Shown here: piece by piece, positions 41,509 to 53,600 of the stretch
Layout of the letters: every line of letters begins with the position of its first letter
How positions within the stretch are numbered: position 1 is the first letter of the stretch
Source: Anastrepha obliqua
Taxonomy: Eukaryota; Arthropoda; Insecta; Diptera; Tephritidae
DNA: 64,000 bases
NCBI RefSeq assembly: GCF_027943255.1
Contig: NC_072895.1
Span: 71,054,001-71,118,000 of the forward strand
Reading direction: 5' to 3'
Translations under genes and position numbers: made by a program
The notes under the pieces: model-generated
The model's database searches: none
Told to the model about the DNA's origin: nothing
The model's input: only the letters and a program-made list of their open reading frames with translations

Positions 41509-41887
41509 AAGGGTGATTTTTTTAGTGCCAGAGAGCTTTTAAATGGTAACACATTTTTCTGGGGTATCCGATTTGGCAGTTCCCAATTGTTTTGAAGATA
41601 TTTTGACACCTGGTAATTCATCAAGAAGTGAATCACGCGAGAGCAACGATCACAAATTGCCAGTTTTCTGTCTATATACAAAGTCACATTCCTACGCCGA
41701 TGAACCGCTTTAAAGCGAACATTGTTGAAAGACAAACTAATTTACTGCGAAAATCTGAAATCATTTTTAATTACTAATTCCATTAAATTATCTGTTAAAT
41801 GAAAATACTATCGAATAAATGTAAATTCTTTAATATTTTGTCTGTTTATTTCCATTTAAGCTTATCCGCTTCGAAAAAAACACCTCA
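41509..41887. mobile_element. short MITE with diverged mariner-type ends
   Basis: TA at 41507-41508 and 41888-41889 flank ends AAGGGTGATTTTTTTAGTGC (left) and, reverse-complemented, TGAGGTGTTTTTTTCGAAGC (right). The resemblance continues inward (GAGCTTTTAAATGG on the left, AAGCTTAAATGG on the right). Length is 379 bp, with no convincing transposase. The AGGGTGATTTTTT start recalls DD41D mariner ends, but this is inference. Confidence 0.5.
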
Positions 41888-41889
41888 TA

Positions 41890-42865
41890 TATGCACTCAC
41901 ATACATGTATGAACAAAAATAGGAAAAAAACAATATCTATTTTTTACTTCATATCTTTTAGGCAATTATGACTTCGTGCGGCCTTTTGTAACGAGGTAGT
42001 GACAGTTGCATTGCAAAAACAAAAAAAAATATTTAAAAAAATTATATGATAAAGGAGATGAAGAGGAATTTCAAACCAAAAAAATTCACAGCTTCTGCAT
42101 AGCATTGCCATCAATGGCGTTTTATGAGGAAGAAAGGTATAAAATGAATAGAGTTACTGATCAAAAACAGGCCTAAATACTGCAATGAAAGGTTTAATAT
42201 TATTTCCAATAAGTTGAGCTCAAGACCGGAAGTTTAGAAAACACACAATTTTATATTGCTTTAGTTTTTGTATTAGTCAATATTTCGGCTTCTGTCTGAA
42301 GTCTTACTCGCGTTTCTGCCACGTGGTACCCCAGAAAGCATTAAGTGCCATACAAAAAGCGACCGTCATAGCACTTAATGTGTAATGCCACACAACATGC
42401 AGTATTGCCTTCCCTGAAGTCAGTCCTGGTGTTTCGCTATCATTTGAGAACCTTCAGAACACCTCGTGTACCACTTCATACGCTAGCTAAAAGTTACTCA
42501 ATTTTTTTCTGTTTTCCGGAGTTTCACAGTTGGTAATTTTCCATTACTAATGGTGTATGTGTGACTCGCTGCCAAGCTTAACACTTTCGATCTGAATTTT
42601 GCAGAATGTATTTAGCGACAAGTATCATTTTCGTTTGAGTTGGATGGAGTTGGAATGAAGCCACTGTCATGTAAAGAAAATATACATACATATTGTGCCC
42701 CTTATTTTCAGTATTATGGTGACGTTGATTTCATTTTTGGAATTATCTGCCCTACTCGTAGTCTCCTTGAACGTAGTCTCCCAAAGAATACCCAAGCAAT
42801 ATTTAGTCGCATAACTTCGGTAACCAGTGAATAATGTAGCTGGCTCGCGAAACTACGAAGACGGA
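41890..42865. other. non-coding, no recognisable feature
   Basis: Nothing recognised. The open frame at 42640-42834 has no motif. Confidence 0.4.
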
Positions 42866-43160
42866 CGGAACTACTCATCCCATATGTTCAAAATTTCACT
42901 TACAGTAGAACAAATGCCGCCATCTTGTTGAAACTATCCATTAATCAAATTTTAGGCACCCGTTCTAATCCAAAAGAGGTGTTTTTTACAGTCTGATATG
43001 AACTACCATTCACAGTGAACGCAGCTCCTTCTGGATTTTCGAGCAAATAAGGCCATTAATACCGCCAGACCAAAATCCATATCAAATAGTAGTTCGCACC
43101 AGAGGTTATAAAAGCACCAAATGAATTTCCTGAGAAAATTTTGTTTGCTTTTAAAGGTTT
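42866..43160 (-). pseudogene. mariner (rosa-like) transposase internal fragment
   Basis: The minus strand reads SGGINGLI, then after a shift ENPEGAAFTVNGSSYQTVKN (43045-42985). A QQDGGICSTVSEILN-like stretch follows near 42915-42870. This corresponds to the 'GGIIGPYFFENEAG.AVTVNG..Y' and 'FQQDGATCHT' blocks around the second catalytic Asp of DD41D/rosa-type mariners. Frames change at least twice. No terminal repeats are seen. Confidence 0.55.
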
Positions 43161-43869
43161 TTAATTTAAAATGAGTATCCACCTTAAAGATGATGGATTG
43201 GATGCAGTGAATGGAACATTTGGCAAACAGGGTAGTAAAGTTGATAATAAATTTTAAAATCCATTCTATAGTTAAATGTTAAGTCTCTAAATAGACGTTT
43301 CTGCCAAATGTCACAGCTTTAACTTTACCAAAAATGTGTCACTCTATGCACTGCTAAATATTGAGTGCTCCCATTGAAAACCCCATTACATATATGAACT
43401 GATATAGTGTTGTCCTTTTAGAAAGATCTTCAGTTCTCCAAAGGCCAGCGCTTTCATTTAAATTGTTGCTTTTCTTATGGGCATTTATTCATCCGCCGCA
43501 GAATATCATTTTAGTTTTTAAAAATGTTTAAGGCTAATATTTTTAATAAAATAATTATTATTATTAATATCAGCCTTGTTTACTATTTTTTGTACATTTT
43601 TATGATCACACTAATTGTCCCCTTCTGAAACTTCCTGCCTCTAACTAAAAACATAAAAAGCAAAATTTGTTCATCCCTCAGAGCATCTAATTTCATAATG
43701 TTTTATAATATTAGATTCAAATTTAGAATACGTGCAAAAACCTCTAGCATACCTTATTGTTTGTAAAGCCTTTTAGAATAATATATTTTTAGAAATACGT
43801 AAACGCAAAATACAAATACAAGATGACGTTTTAAGACTCTCTTACACTGAGAAACAACGTGATAATTGA
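43161..43869. other. non-coding, no recognisable feature
   Basis: AT-rich sequence. Nothing recognised. Confidence 0.45.
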
Positions 43870-44124
43870 TGATTTTATTTTATTTAAACATAGTAGACAA
43901 AATGGTTTCCTCATGTAAAAAGAAGATTGTGGTTCCGAAATTGAAAGTGAAATTTGAAAAGGCCGAGCCAAGGGGCACCAGGAGATTTGGTGGCTCCTAA
44001 AACACTCAAGCGAAAAAGCCCATTGCCTTTGAAGCCCTGGAAAGGGGGTAGATAGTCAAGGAGCGAAGGAGAAAAGAAGAAGAGAGAAAGATATGGGAAA
44101 GAATAGAGACAGAGATAGAGGTAG

Positions 44125-45260
44125 TTAGTCCTGTGAGAATTTTCCAGATTCTTTGGCAAATCTGTAAATATCCTCCAGTTTTAGAGAACGAATACTACTC
44201 ATTTTCATAACATCGGAACCTAAAACTCGCAGCCGTGCTCTAGCAAAGGCAGGACACTCACAGCATGGCAGGCACACTGGGTCCTCAATGATTCCAATGA
44301 TGGTCATATGCTGACCCCACGGGATGTGCCGTGTAATGATACCGACCATCAACCGAACGTCTTTCCTTCTAAGTTTTAGTAGAAAGTGTGACAGTTTTCT
44401 GTTCGGACTTGTCACAAAACACTTTGTAGTTTTGCAGCGTTCTAGACCGGACCATCGCTCTTTATGTAGATTGCCTACATAATCGCTGATCCAGTTCTTT
44501 ATTCCTGCGGAACTGACTCCTATTATTGGCTCTGGCTCTTATGGGGGAACCGCTGATCCACGGTTGGCCAATTCGTCAAGAATTTCGTTTCCTTGAACAC
44601 CGGAGTGTCCTGGAACCCATATAAGTACAAGTCAAGTTTTGTCGTGCGACAGAATTTAGCTCCTTCTCCAGGGCCTTCAGTGCAGCTTGACTGTCACTGA
44701 AAACTCCAATCTGTTCCCCGCTCCATCTCCCTTCGATTATCCATTCCGCTACTTCCGTTTAGAACACAGTTGCCATTTCCCCCATAGCATAGTGATATTT
44801 ATTACTATCGTTTAAGTACCATCCGGCTCCAGACCCTATTTCATTCTTGGACTCAGCGGTAAAGAAAATATCGGTCAAACCTCCCTGCATGCTTTCTGGA
44901 TTGCTCCATTATTCACACAATGACAATCTGACAACAAATTTCCTTCCAAATGAAACTGTGGGTATCAGGTCGTCTTTAGGTGCCAAAAACAGTGGATACT
45001 GCTCCGACAGCAACTTAAAGATTTCTCTGTGTCCTGAAATTCCATCTTCGTGCCAGAAACCATATTTATGGAGTCTACACATTGCTTTTATTGCTTCCTG
45101 TTGTATCTTAAGATCCGCGGAGAGCAAATCAAGCATAGCATATAGGGTATCACCAGAGGTTTTACTCATGGCACCCGTGATGCATAAACATACACTTCTT
45201 TGTAGCCTGTATAGTTCCCGGACTATGAACTTAACCATGCTCCGTCGCCACCAGACCACA
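44125..45260 (-). pseudogene. thumb, RNase H and C-terminus of the 43.9-46.4 kb element
   Basis: 45259-44909: VVWWRRS...LQRSVCLCITGAMSKTSG and LSADLKIQQEAIKAM (thumb). About 44870-44560: FTAESKNEIGSGAGWYLND, GVFSDSQAALKALEKEL and GPGHSGVQGNEILDELANRG. This is an RNase H domain with TDGSK changed to TAESK, a stop at the FQTE position and WVPGH changed to MGPGH, so its active site is damaged. 44415-44125: KLRRKDVRLMVGIITRHIPW, then CECPAFARARLRVLGSDVMK and YRFAKESGKFSQD at the C-terminus. Confidence 0.75.
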
Positions 45261-45432
45261 GAAGTGTAAGTGATGATTGGTCTGATAAGTGCCTCCTAGA
45301 TTACTCCTAGATATTTTATGTCATCGGAAAGGCCAAGTGTCACACCTTTCGGAGTTGGAAGACTGAGTCCATCCAATTTCCATTTTCTCGTGAACAAGAC
45401 TATGGTTGTTTTGTTCGGATTAACGAAAGACC

Positions 45433-46426
45433 TTATCTCATGCACCAGTCATCGATTTTGTCAAGAATCCTCTGCACTTTCGTGCAAAGCCTCCTTAAGG
45501 ATTTATCTGATGTTAGCGCACAGACGTCGTCCGCATATGCTTGGACGTGAAAGCCGATTTCCTGCATCTCCACTAATAGAGAGTCTACGACGAAGCACCA
45601 CAGCAGCGGAGAAAGAACACCCCCTTGGGGACATCCTTGCTTGGCTCTGACTGTGATTTGTTCATCACTGCTCCCACCAGCGGTTAACAGCCTCTCAGAG
45701 AGCATAGAATATATCCATTTTACAATGGTTTGATTAACTCCGTGTCGTTCGGAAGAAGAACATATTGAGCCGAAAGTGGCATTATCAAAAGCCCCCTCAA
45801 TGTCCACGAACACGACCATTGTGTATTCGTCAGCTTCCAGCCCGGCTTCAATCTTGCTAACAAGATCGTGTAAGGCTGATTCACTTGATTTTCTACTCTG
45901 GCAAGCGAGTTGATTTCTACTAAGTGAACTTCTCGGCAATACCCCACCTCGAATATGTTTCTCCACCACACGTTCTAGATTTTTCAACACAAACGATCTC
46001 AAACTGATTGATCTAAAACTTTTTGCTAGGGAATAGTCGTCTTTTCCTGGTTTCGGAATAAATACTACTCTATAACCTAGTGCAACCAAGTGCAAGACAG
46101 GCTGTGGAGATCCTTTTCAGGGCCTCAATCAGCCTGTCTCCTCCTTTTTTAAGCATTGCTGGATATATTCCGTCAGGTCCAGGGAACTTAAAGTTCTCAA
46201 AGGAAGACAAGGATAACCTTATCGATTCTTTTGTCACTATCCGACTAGCAATATACCAGCTATACCTACAGGTTCCACCGTTGCTATCGCTACTGTTCAC
46301 GCCATTGTGGTTCACTTGACTATCTGTAGATCGCAGCCTGGAGAGGTGGGGTATATGTGAAATCAGCGACTCTTGGACAATAACAAACATTATAAGAGCG
46401 CGAAGTCTTTCTGAATACGCATGCAT
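45433..46426 (-). pseudogene. reverse transcriptase of the 43.9-46.4 kb element
   Basis: RT motifs in order on the minus strand: FKFPGPDGIYPAMLKKGGDR (near 46195-46140), VVFIPKPGKDDYSLAKSFRS then ISLRSFVLK, VVFVDIEGAFDNA (first catalytic Asp, near 45805), AKQGCPQGGVLSPLLW (near 45645-45600) and QAYADDVCALTS (YADD, near 45535). It ends at DKIDDWCMR and a stop near 45436. A frame change near 46090 separates the fingers from the rest. The palm frame of about 220 residues is intact with all catalytic Asp residues, but there is no complete ORF2 around it. Confidence 0.85.
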
Positions 46427-46450
46427 AAAAAATGTTCGAAGAAGCCCCTA

Positions 46451-46894
46451 AGGCTTCTATCCTTGGTTGTGTTGGCTGTCCTAACCGCACATTGCCCTTT
46501 AGATATTCATGTAAGTCTCACCATGCCTCATTTCTTTGAGCCTCTATTACGGTAACTGATAAGTTAAAATCATCGAATTTTCATCTTTCTTCCATTCGCT
46601 ACACTAACATACAGGCAAGTTGCTTTTCTCTTTCTTTAGTTGTGTCTGCGGAGATAGCAGTTTTGAATAATAGACGCTTGCATAAAGCGGATATCCGAGC
46701 TGTGAATAGTCATCATGCGAGTATTGCCTTACATACACCTGTATCCACTTAACTTTCTGCTTCCGAATACTACCACAATGGTTGAATTTATGGTTCACGT
46801 CCAAATAAGCTCTGTCATTTTCAGGGGCAACTTAACCAACTTAAACAAACCCAATATAACCATCCTACTTTATCTATTTGTCTCTTTACCAAAT
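46451..46894. other. non-coding, no recognisable feature
   Basis: Nothing recognised between the retroelement and the SINE. Confidence 0.4.
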
Positions 46895-47195
46895 TTGGCA
46901 AATGAATGAGTTAGTGTGTGACTACCATTTGGAAGCGCGCAGGTTCTTATTTCGAAGCATGAAACATCATATGATAAAAGAAAAAGTTTTTTTTCATAGC
47001 CGTCGCCCCTCGGCAGGCAATAGCAAACTCTGGAGTATATTTCTAGCATGAAGAGACCCCTCATAAGAAACATCTGCCATTCTGCTTAAATCTGTAGGTT
47101 CCTTCACTAGTAAAAAAACTTCAAGGCGCACACCATATTTAGGAGGAAGAGTTCGGCCAAACACTCAGTAAAAGGTATAACTGCCAATTCCATAA
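46895..47195 (+). repeat. SINE copy, near full length
   Basis: The head is diverged (GAATGAGTTAGTGTGTGACT), followed by a degenerate B-box region (GGTTCTTATTTCG near 46940). The body is well preserved: CCGTCGCCCCTCGGCAGGCA (near 47000), TAGCATGAAGAG, CTTCAAGGCGCACACCATA (near 47125), GAGTTCGGCCAAACACTCAG, and the tail TATAACTGCCAATTC near 47190. Same orientation as the copy at 39606-39745. Confidence 0.75.
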
Positions 47196-47388
47196 ATATA
47201 TTATGGTTTTGTCTGAGAAGACCTCTAATAAACTTTTTCCTCTAACGACTTTTCAAATTTAATTCTTGACGGGTTTCTTGAAATAAGGGACAAAATTACC
47301 CTTTTGGTTGAGAGCTAAAGGTTAAAATACTTCATCGCAAAAATTTTAAGTGCAATTTTACTCTACGCGTCTTAACCTTTTATTTCGC

Positions 47389-48133
47389 TTAAGGGGTAAC
47401 ACCACTGTAGAAGTTTCAAAAAATTGATTTTTTTTTTATAAGCTTAAAAAATTCTTTGAACCTTTTAAAATAGAGAACAAAAAGTTTTGTACGTTACCGA
47501 AGTTTATTTCATAAATATTTTAAGCTTTTAACCAAGCGTTAGTGACTGCTACCTAACGACTTCTCCAAATTTCCAAACTTTAAACGCGTTTTTCTCAAAA
47601 CACGTTTTCTGAAACTGGCACGCAACATAACTCAAACAATTTTAAATATTTTTAATCAGGTTTTTCACTACGTCTGTATAATAACCTTCTTAAGAGAAGA
47701 GCGTAGGGGATTTTCGATAGATTAATTTAAACGATTGTTATAATTATTTAAGTGCCGTTTTTTTAGTCCAAAATAGAGTTTTTTCCTTCAAATGCTTGCT
47801 AATTCCACAAAAATAAATATTTTTTAAATCCCCTACGTGTTTCTCTAGCTTTTCTTATCTAGATTAAGAAAAGAAATGTTTCTTTGTTCCAGATTAAAAT
47901 TTGCACCCTCTGTGCTGCGTGCCGCGGAGCTCTTTCAAGAGAAACCACATTACAAAAATGTCTCCAATGCCGCCATTTTGTAAAATTTTTCGATCAAACT
48001 TTGTAGTTTTGTATTTTAGTATATAAGTAATAACTTCCCAAATCAGAGTGATTGTTTTCCCTTTCCTTCTATACAAAAAAATTCTTTAAAAATCGTGTTT
48101 ATTTTACGCGTGTACAGTGGTGTTACCCCTTAA
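47389..48133. mobile_element. TTAA-flanked MITE, copy B (737 bp)
   Basis: TTAA at 47389-47392 is followed by GGGGTAACACCACTGTA. The right end is TACAGTGGTGTTACCCC, followed by TTAA at 48130-48133. The 17-bp inverted repeats match perfectly. The interior is non-coding with AACGCGTTTTTCTC (near 47583) and a CCGTTTTTTTAGTCCAAAAT stretch. These resemble the 7148-7877 element in order and spacing. The right TTAA is also the left TTAA of the neighbouring piggyBac-like element. Confidence 0.8.
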
Positions 48134-50609
48134 CCCTAGATGGGTACGGTTAAATTGTAGGCGCTTATAGGTACCGATGAGTAAATTTTACTCACTTCAG
48201 AATTTTTACGTTATTATCTGATTTATTTTGTAAAATAATAGTTTTAAATGAAAAAAATTTAAAGCCAGCATATAATATAAGTGTAATTTTTTATTATAAT
48301 ATGTAAAATAAGCAAAAATAATACTTTATTATTGATTTTTGACGATTATAAATACATAAAAATTGTTTTTCAAGCACATTCAGGGCACTTTTTTTGTGCA
48401 TGTTCACCGCAAATAGCTAATCCACAATTGCAATAAGTGGTGGTGTATCTACGTTTGGTATAACTACAAAAATTACAGTACTTTCTTGGTCCCTTTCGGT
48501 CTTCTCCGGCACTATGGGCCTCTTGGCTTGCGCCTACAATATTCTGAATGGATTTTTTCAACGCCAGGCTCATGTTTGTATTAGTTGCTAATCTTTTACT
48601 TTGAAATCCTTCCGTTAACTCCTTGTGTAGAGATAACACAAAATTAAGTCGGGATTCTGGCTTTTGCCCACGGCTACACATGTTGTGCGCGTAAATGATG
48701 TATGCGTTTATTGCAGCTATGTTCATCATATTTTGGAAAAATGATAGAGGCCACCTTCTGGTTTTCCTGCCATGGTTAATGTTTTGGCACATCTGGTCAA
48801 AACTGTCAACTCCTCCTTTTGTTGAGTTGTACACATGCACTATTTCTGGTTTTCCAGTGATCTCATGAATACTACCCGTACTGTGCATACTAGACGCCAA
48901 TAATACAAGTTTATTATTAATGGGCTTGTATGATACAACTGTCAAATCCTCATGAAATATAAACAATGAAGTGGATGCGGCTCGTTTTTGAAACTTTATA
49001 ACTGTAGCTTCAATAGGCAATTGTGGTTTATTTTTTTTTTATTGTGCCAAAAGTTGTTATTTTGTATTCATAACGGAGACGTTGAATGAGTGGTACACTC
49101 GTAAACCAATTGTCTATCGTGACATTTCGATTGGTATCCTTTACATTTTTCAGCAGTTCAAGAACATAATATTCACCAGCAGCCATTGCAGGAGGAACAC
49201 TTCCTTTTCCAAGGTAAACAATGGTATCCAACATATACTTTGTTCCGCTATCACAATACATGACAATTTTGATGCCATACTTGTTGGGTTTAGAGGGAAT
49301 ATACATCATAAATGGACATTAACCTTTAAGTCCAACTAGTTGCTCATCAATGGTTATATAGCTTCCAGTCTTATAGTTCACTCTGCAATTGTTTAGAAGT
49401 TTGTCCCAGATAGAAGAAACTGGAGCTAGTTTGGTCATTTCTCTTCGAGCAGTTCTTGTTTCTTTGTCATCGAACCTTAGACAATTTAGGATAAATTTGA
49501 ACTTTCTCTCAGGCATGGTTGCCTTGTACCTTTCCCCACAGTAGGTAGTGTCAAACATCATATGTGTTGCCAAGTGATTATCTTTGAGAGCAGCGGACAA
49601 GACTTACAAACCAAGAAATGCTTCAAGTTCGTCCATTTCCAAATTTGACAAAACCGCGTGATATTTATCGTTATAGTTCTGCCTTTGAATGTTTATTTTT
49701 TTATTTGTATAAACCAAAATCTCTTCCAATATGTCTGCGGTAAAAAACAGTTTGAAGCAGCTGGCAGGACACAACGAATTTTTTGCATTTGCTGTTGGGC
49801 CAGGGCGAATGTGAACAATATTTTTTGAGGGAGTTTTTTGACCTAGCGCAGCAACAGGTTCCTTACTCCAAATAAAATTTCCATCTTTTCCGATCAGATT
49901 GTTGGTACTAGGTGTAATAATTGTAATTACCTCTTCTGTTTCACAAATTTCTTGGGCAGCTGATCTTTCATTTCTTCTCCCCTCAATAAGTTTCTGTTTC
50001 TTACGTTTGCTGCTTCCAGGTGTTTCCTCCCTTCCTTCGTTTTCAGCTTCTTCTGCATTTATGATTCCGTGTATCAAATTTTCTTCGACATCATTTAATT
50101 CTTCCGGTTCTGGTTGATATTCCGGATCTGTAACACTGTCCCTAGAATCCTCATCAAAGTTACAAAGCTCCAACTCCAAATTGTCTTCTTCCTCAGATTC
50201 TAGTTCAAGTATTGCATCCAAAATATTTTGTTCTGATAGCCCGCGACCTGCCATTTGCTCTGTAGTTTTCTTTACGGTAACATAATACAAAACACAAACA
50301 TAATTGTCATAATTCAGCACAAAATATATTTTTTAGACACGAACTAAGTTACTGATAAATAAATTTGACTCACATAATTTAGTACGTAAAGGGTACCGAT
50401 GAGTAAATTTTACTCACTAACTTTTTTTAAATTGTCCACAAGCGCGATAAATCAAACAACACCATTCAATGTTTGCGGCAGCCGACTAATGACAGAGTGG
50501 GCCAAGCACTGCTAGTGGCTTGACTTTCAGTGTGGCCAACCTGCAGATTTACGAACAAATCTATTCCTTATGTGAGTAAATTTTACTCACAGTACCCTTC
50601 TAGGGTTAA
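48130..50609 (-). mobile_element. piggyBac-like DNA transposon, near complete, transposase broken
   Basis: TTAA at 48130-48133 and 50606-50609 bracket a 2,472-bp element. The ends are inverted: the left reads CCCTAGATGGGTAC and the right, reverse-complemented, reads CCCTAGAAGGGTAC, the CCC...-type ends expected of piggyBac. Near the ends, three copies of the palindrome TGAGTAAATTTTACTCA lie at 48178-48194, 50400-50416 and 50573-50589. Two of these are preceded by GGTACCGA in the same direction. The transposase gene runs on the minus strand at 50254-48370. TTAA is the piggyBac target site. Complete ends mean it could still be moved by a related transposase. Confidence 0.9.
48370..50254 (-). 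pseudogene. piggyBac-like transposase (two stops, one frameshift)
   Basis: About 630 codons from the Met at 50254 (MAGRGLSEQNILDAI). The N-terminus is acidic (LELESEEEDNLELELCNFDE, DPEYQPEPEELNDVEENL) with a basic patch SSKRKKQKL. The catalytic DDE_Tnp_1_7 domain follows. First Asp is in YITIDEQLVGLKG (49346-49348), second in VTIDNWFTS (49112-49114), third in TKGGVDSFDQM (48805-48807); all are present. The C-terminus has a Cys-rich zinc finger: KYCNFCSYTKRRYTTTYCNC then CGEHAQKKCPEC. Breaks are an in-frame stop at 49604-49606 after EAFLGL, an in-frame stop at 49319-49321 where piggyBac proteins have Arg before CPF, and a frameshift near 49025-49040 in a run of about ten T. The last could be a sequencing or assembly error; the stops could not. 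Confidence 0.88.
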
Positions 50610-53600
50610 CATACATTTTAAGAGTTTTCTCCACTCATTGGAAAACAACTCGGGTGGAAACACGAAATCTTTAGTAGGCTGTAAAAAAATTCGATCTAAC
50701 TTTTGCGAATACATCGAGTGGCTTAGAATTAAATATGTAACTGTACCTGCAGAATATATTAAGAAAATATCATACTATTGTAATTTCGGTTATTGCACAG
50801 TGTTGTTCGATTCTGCGAAATTTTTTAACTGACCTCGACACTTTAAGCAGCTCAAGTGATGTTTCTTCTAAAAGTCTGAAACTAACGAAGCTACATACAT
50901 CTATATATAGTTTTCTTATATTTCTTGCTAATGAAAAATATATCGATAGTATTTCAGCGGGTAATTAACCACTTGGCAGCGGTTGGAATTGCCACCATAT
51001 TACGAGACAGCACGAGCTACTTGTCGATTGTGCCCTCATCGTGTGAGGAATGTGAGGAATTCTTAAGCCTTATATAAAAATGTATGTACGTATGTTTACT
51101 GTTCGCTTGCACAGCTGTATTTTATGTGAATTTAATGAAATCCTTAACACTTGAATGCACCGAGTTATTCACCAGCAATAAACTGTGCCACATTCAACAA
51201 ACAGAGCTGCAACCACGCGCGTTCGCCCATTCGTTCGTTCGCTCATTTATACGACAACAGTTTGGCCGGATTTGCTGGCATTGCTGTTATTGTCTGTGTT
51301 TCCGGTTCTGCTTCCGCTATAAGACAATTTTGACGGTGTACGGGGTGACATTAAGCGGCAGTTAATGTAGATGGAAGCAAATTGAAAGGTTGACGAATTT
51401 TCGTACGGCACCCAAACGTAAATGCTAAATTATTTGACACAACTTGTGAAAGACATAAAGTTTGAGCTGCCGTTGAGCAGTTAAGGAGTGGAGGGGGAGG
51501 TGGGTAGAACAACTTTGGGATGTTAATTTCGCCAAACTGATTTCATTATGATTTTGTTTCTTAAGGCTTTGGGCCCCTGCCGTAGTTTGGTTGTATGTAT
51601 GTTAACTGCGTCGTTTTTACCAAAAGTCTACCGTAAACTGTTTTGACGTATTGGAAAGAGCGCGTGTGTGCCTTAGAAGCTTACTGTCAACATGTTGAGT
51701 TACGAGTTTGATGTTTAATCTGTCTGTCTAGAAGTTGCGGTAAATTATTTTTTATATTGTATTAGCACGTATTTACCAGATACTAAAATTACTTTACGAC
51801 GTCAACCCGCTGTAACTAATTACTTTCACGCTTCATGCATAATGTGAGTAGAATAAATCATATGAACGACCAGCTACCGATGGCTGCGGTGGGAGGTCAA
51901 ATGAAAAAAAAAAAAATTGATGGAGAAGTTGAATGTATATTCAAAAACTGTGGCTGAGATTTTATACCAAATAATTAGATATTAAGGATTAAGAATTAAT
52001 ATCAGAAGTAAAGCAATTAAATTCAGAACTAAGGAATGTGCTTATGTAATTTCTTTGAAGAAATTGCTTTCAAATGTGAATAAAGTGGTACGTAACTGTA
52101 GACTGCCGAAAATTTTTCACGCACTCAGGAAATATTGTATATTATAACTAAGGCCTAGATAGGAGATTTAAATGATTTGCTGTTCCTCTGCAAACCTTCC
52201 ATTATCTTCTACGAATCTTAGCCATTTGTTGAGCGAAAGAGAATATAGCTCGTACATTCTTAATACATCTGGCCCAAAAATGTTCTATTTAAACGTCAGT
52301 ATGACACCAAAGGCATTAGTGAGCTATACCAATGTATTTAGATTAAAATAAAACAAAAATTTTAGTCGTAAACTTTATCTTTCAATTCATCCTTCTATTT
52401 GGTTTAAAAGCTAAGTTGGCACTTGTCACTCTTTAAATTTTGATATATTGAAATATTGACACGCTTTACACAGATTTCACAATGAAGTTTGAAGCTCGAA
52501 ATGTTGTAAAGCATACAAATCTGCATGCAGGAGTATATATCAAAATAAAATCAGACTGCTAACCAAACTCTGTATTATTATATAATAAAGCCGTAAGCAA
52601 ACCGTACCTCTACTATCGTAAAATATTATGAAAAAATGATTGCAGGCATTCCAAATAGTGTAACAAAATAAAATACTACCATTTTTTAAATCTTTCTCTG
52701 TGTATTTCCGCCAATCTCTGCAACGGGAGAACCAAAATGATGCAATTTTTAGTGGTGGGTAGAGTTGATTTTTAAGTAGGTTATGGATACATTTCGACCC
52801 ATTTCTTGAAATACTATTTATAGCCCGATTAGTCTTATGAGACATGGATGATGTGTTGGAATGATATTCAAAACTTAAATTACATAGGTGAAAGGAAATA
52901 TTTTTCCAAAAAATTGTCGCCCTGCATAGCATTCATCTTGATGGTATCGTATTGCTGATCCATTATAATACAAATTGAAGACATATGTTCGCCACATAAA
53001 GAAACTTGCGGTATACTGCAGAAAAAATCGGGATATTTCGTAAAATTTGTTTCTCTGTTACCCTTTGTTTCAAATTTAGAATGTATGTTACAGAGCGATC
53101 CTTGTTGATTACAAGCAATGTGTATATAATCGCCTTGTGAATATAAAGAATTATATTACGTCCTAGGAGTTGTTTCTGCTACGAGTATGTTTCTGCTAAA
53201 AAAGCCTTGCGAGCAATATCAAGTAGACGGCGAACGTACTAGTAGAGAGAGAGCACACAGCAGAAATAAGTTATAATCCGTAAAAGTTAGCTAAAAACCT
53301 TGGAAAATGACAACCAAAATCTAACGAAAGAAAGGCTCAAAGCATCTGAATAGACTCAGTAATAAGGATGAGATTTTATTTATGAGATAGGAAACAACTG
53401 CTTAATAAAATCGTTTTAGAAAAATTATATAAGAACCCTAGCAAAATCAACTATTACATTGATTTCTTTGGATATAGCAGGCAATTCATTTGTATTTATA
53501 AATATGAGTGAATATTCAGTATGAATCCAATAATAATAATAATATCCCCAGGATCCATAGCGAAGCCAGGTTTGTAATACATTTCAGCCTAATAATATGT

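Larger units (their letters stand above)
43870..46450 (-). mobile_element. 5'-truncated jockey-group/LOA-like retrotransposon, degenerate
   Basis: Minus-strand non-LTR element with RT (46430-45430), thumb (45260-44900), RNase H (44890-44530) and C-terminal region (44470-44125). A 3' UTR-like stretch extends to about 43900. The 5' boundary is near 46450. It is a third independent remnant of this general type in the same orientation. Dead: several stops and shifts, no endonuclease. Confidence 0.8.
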
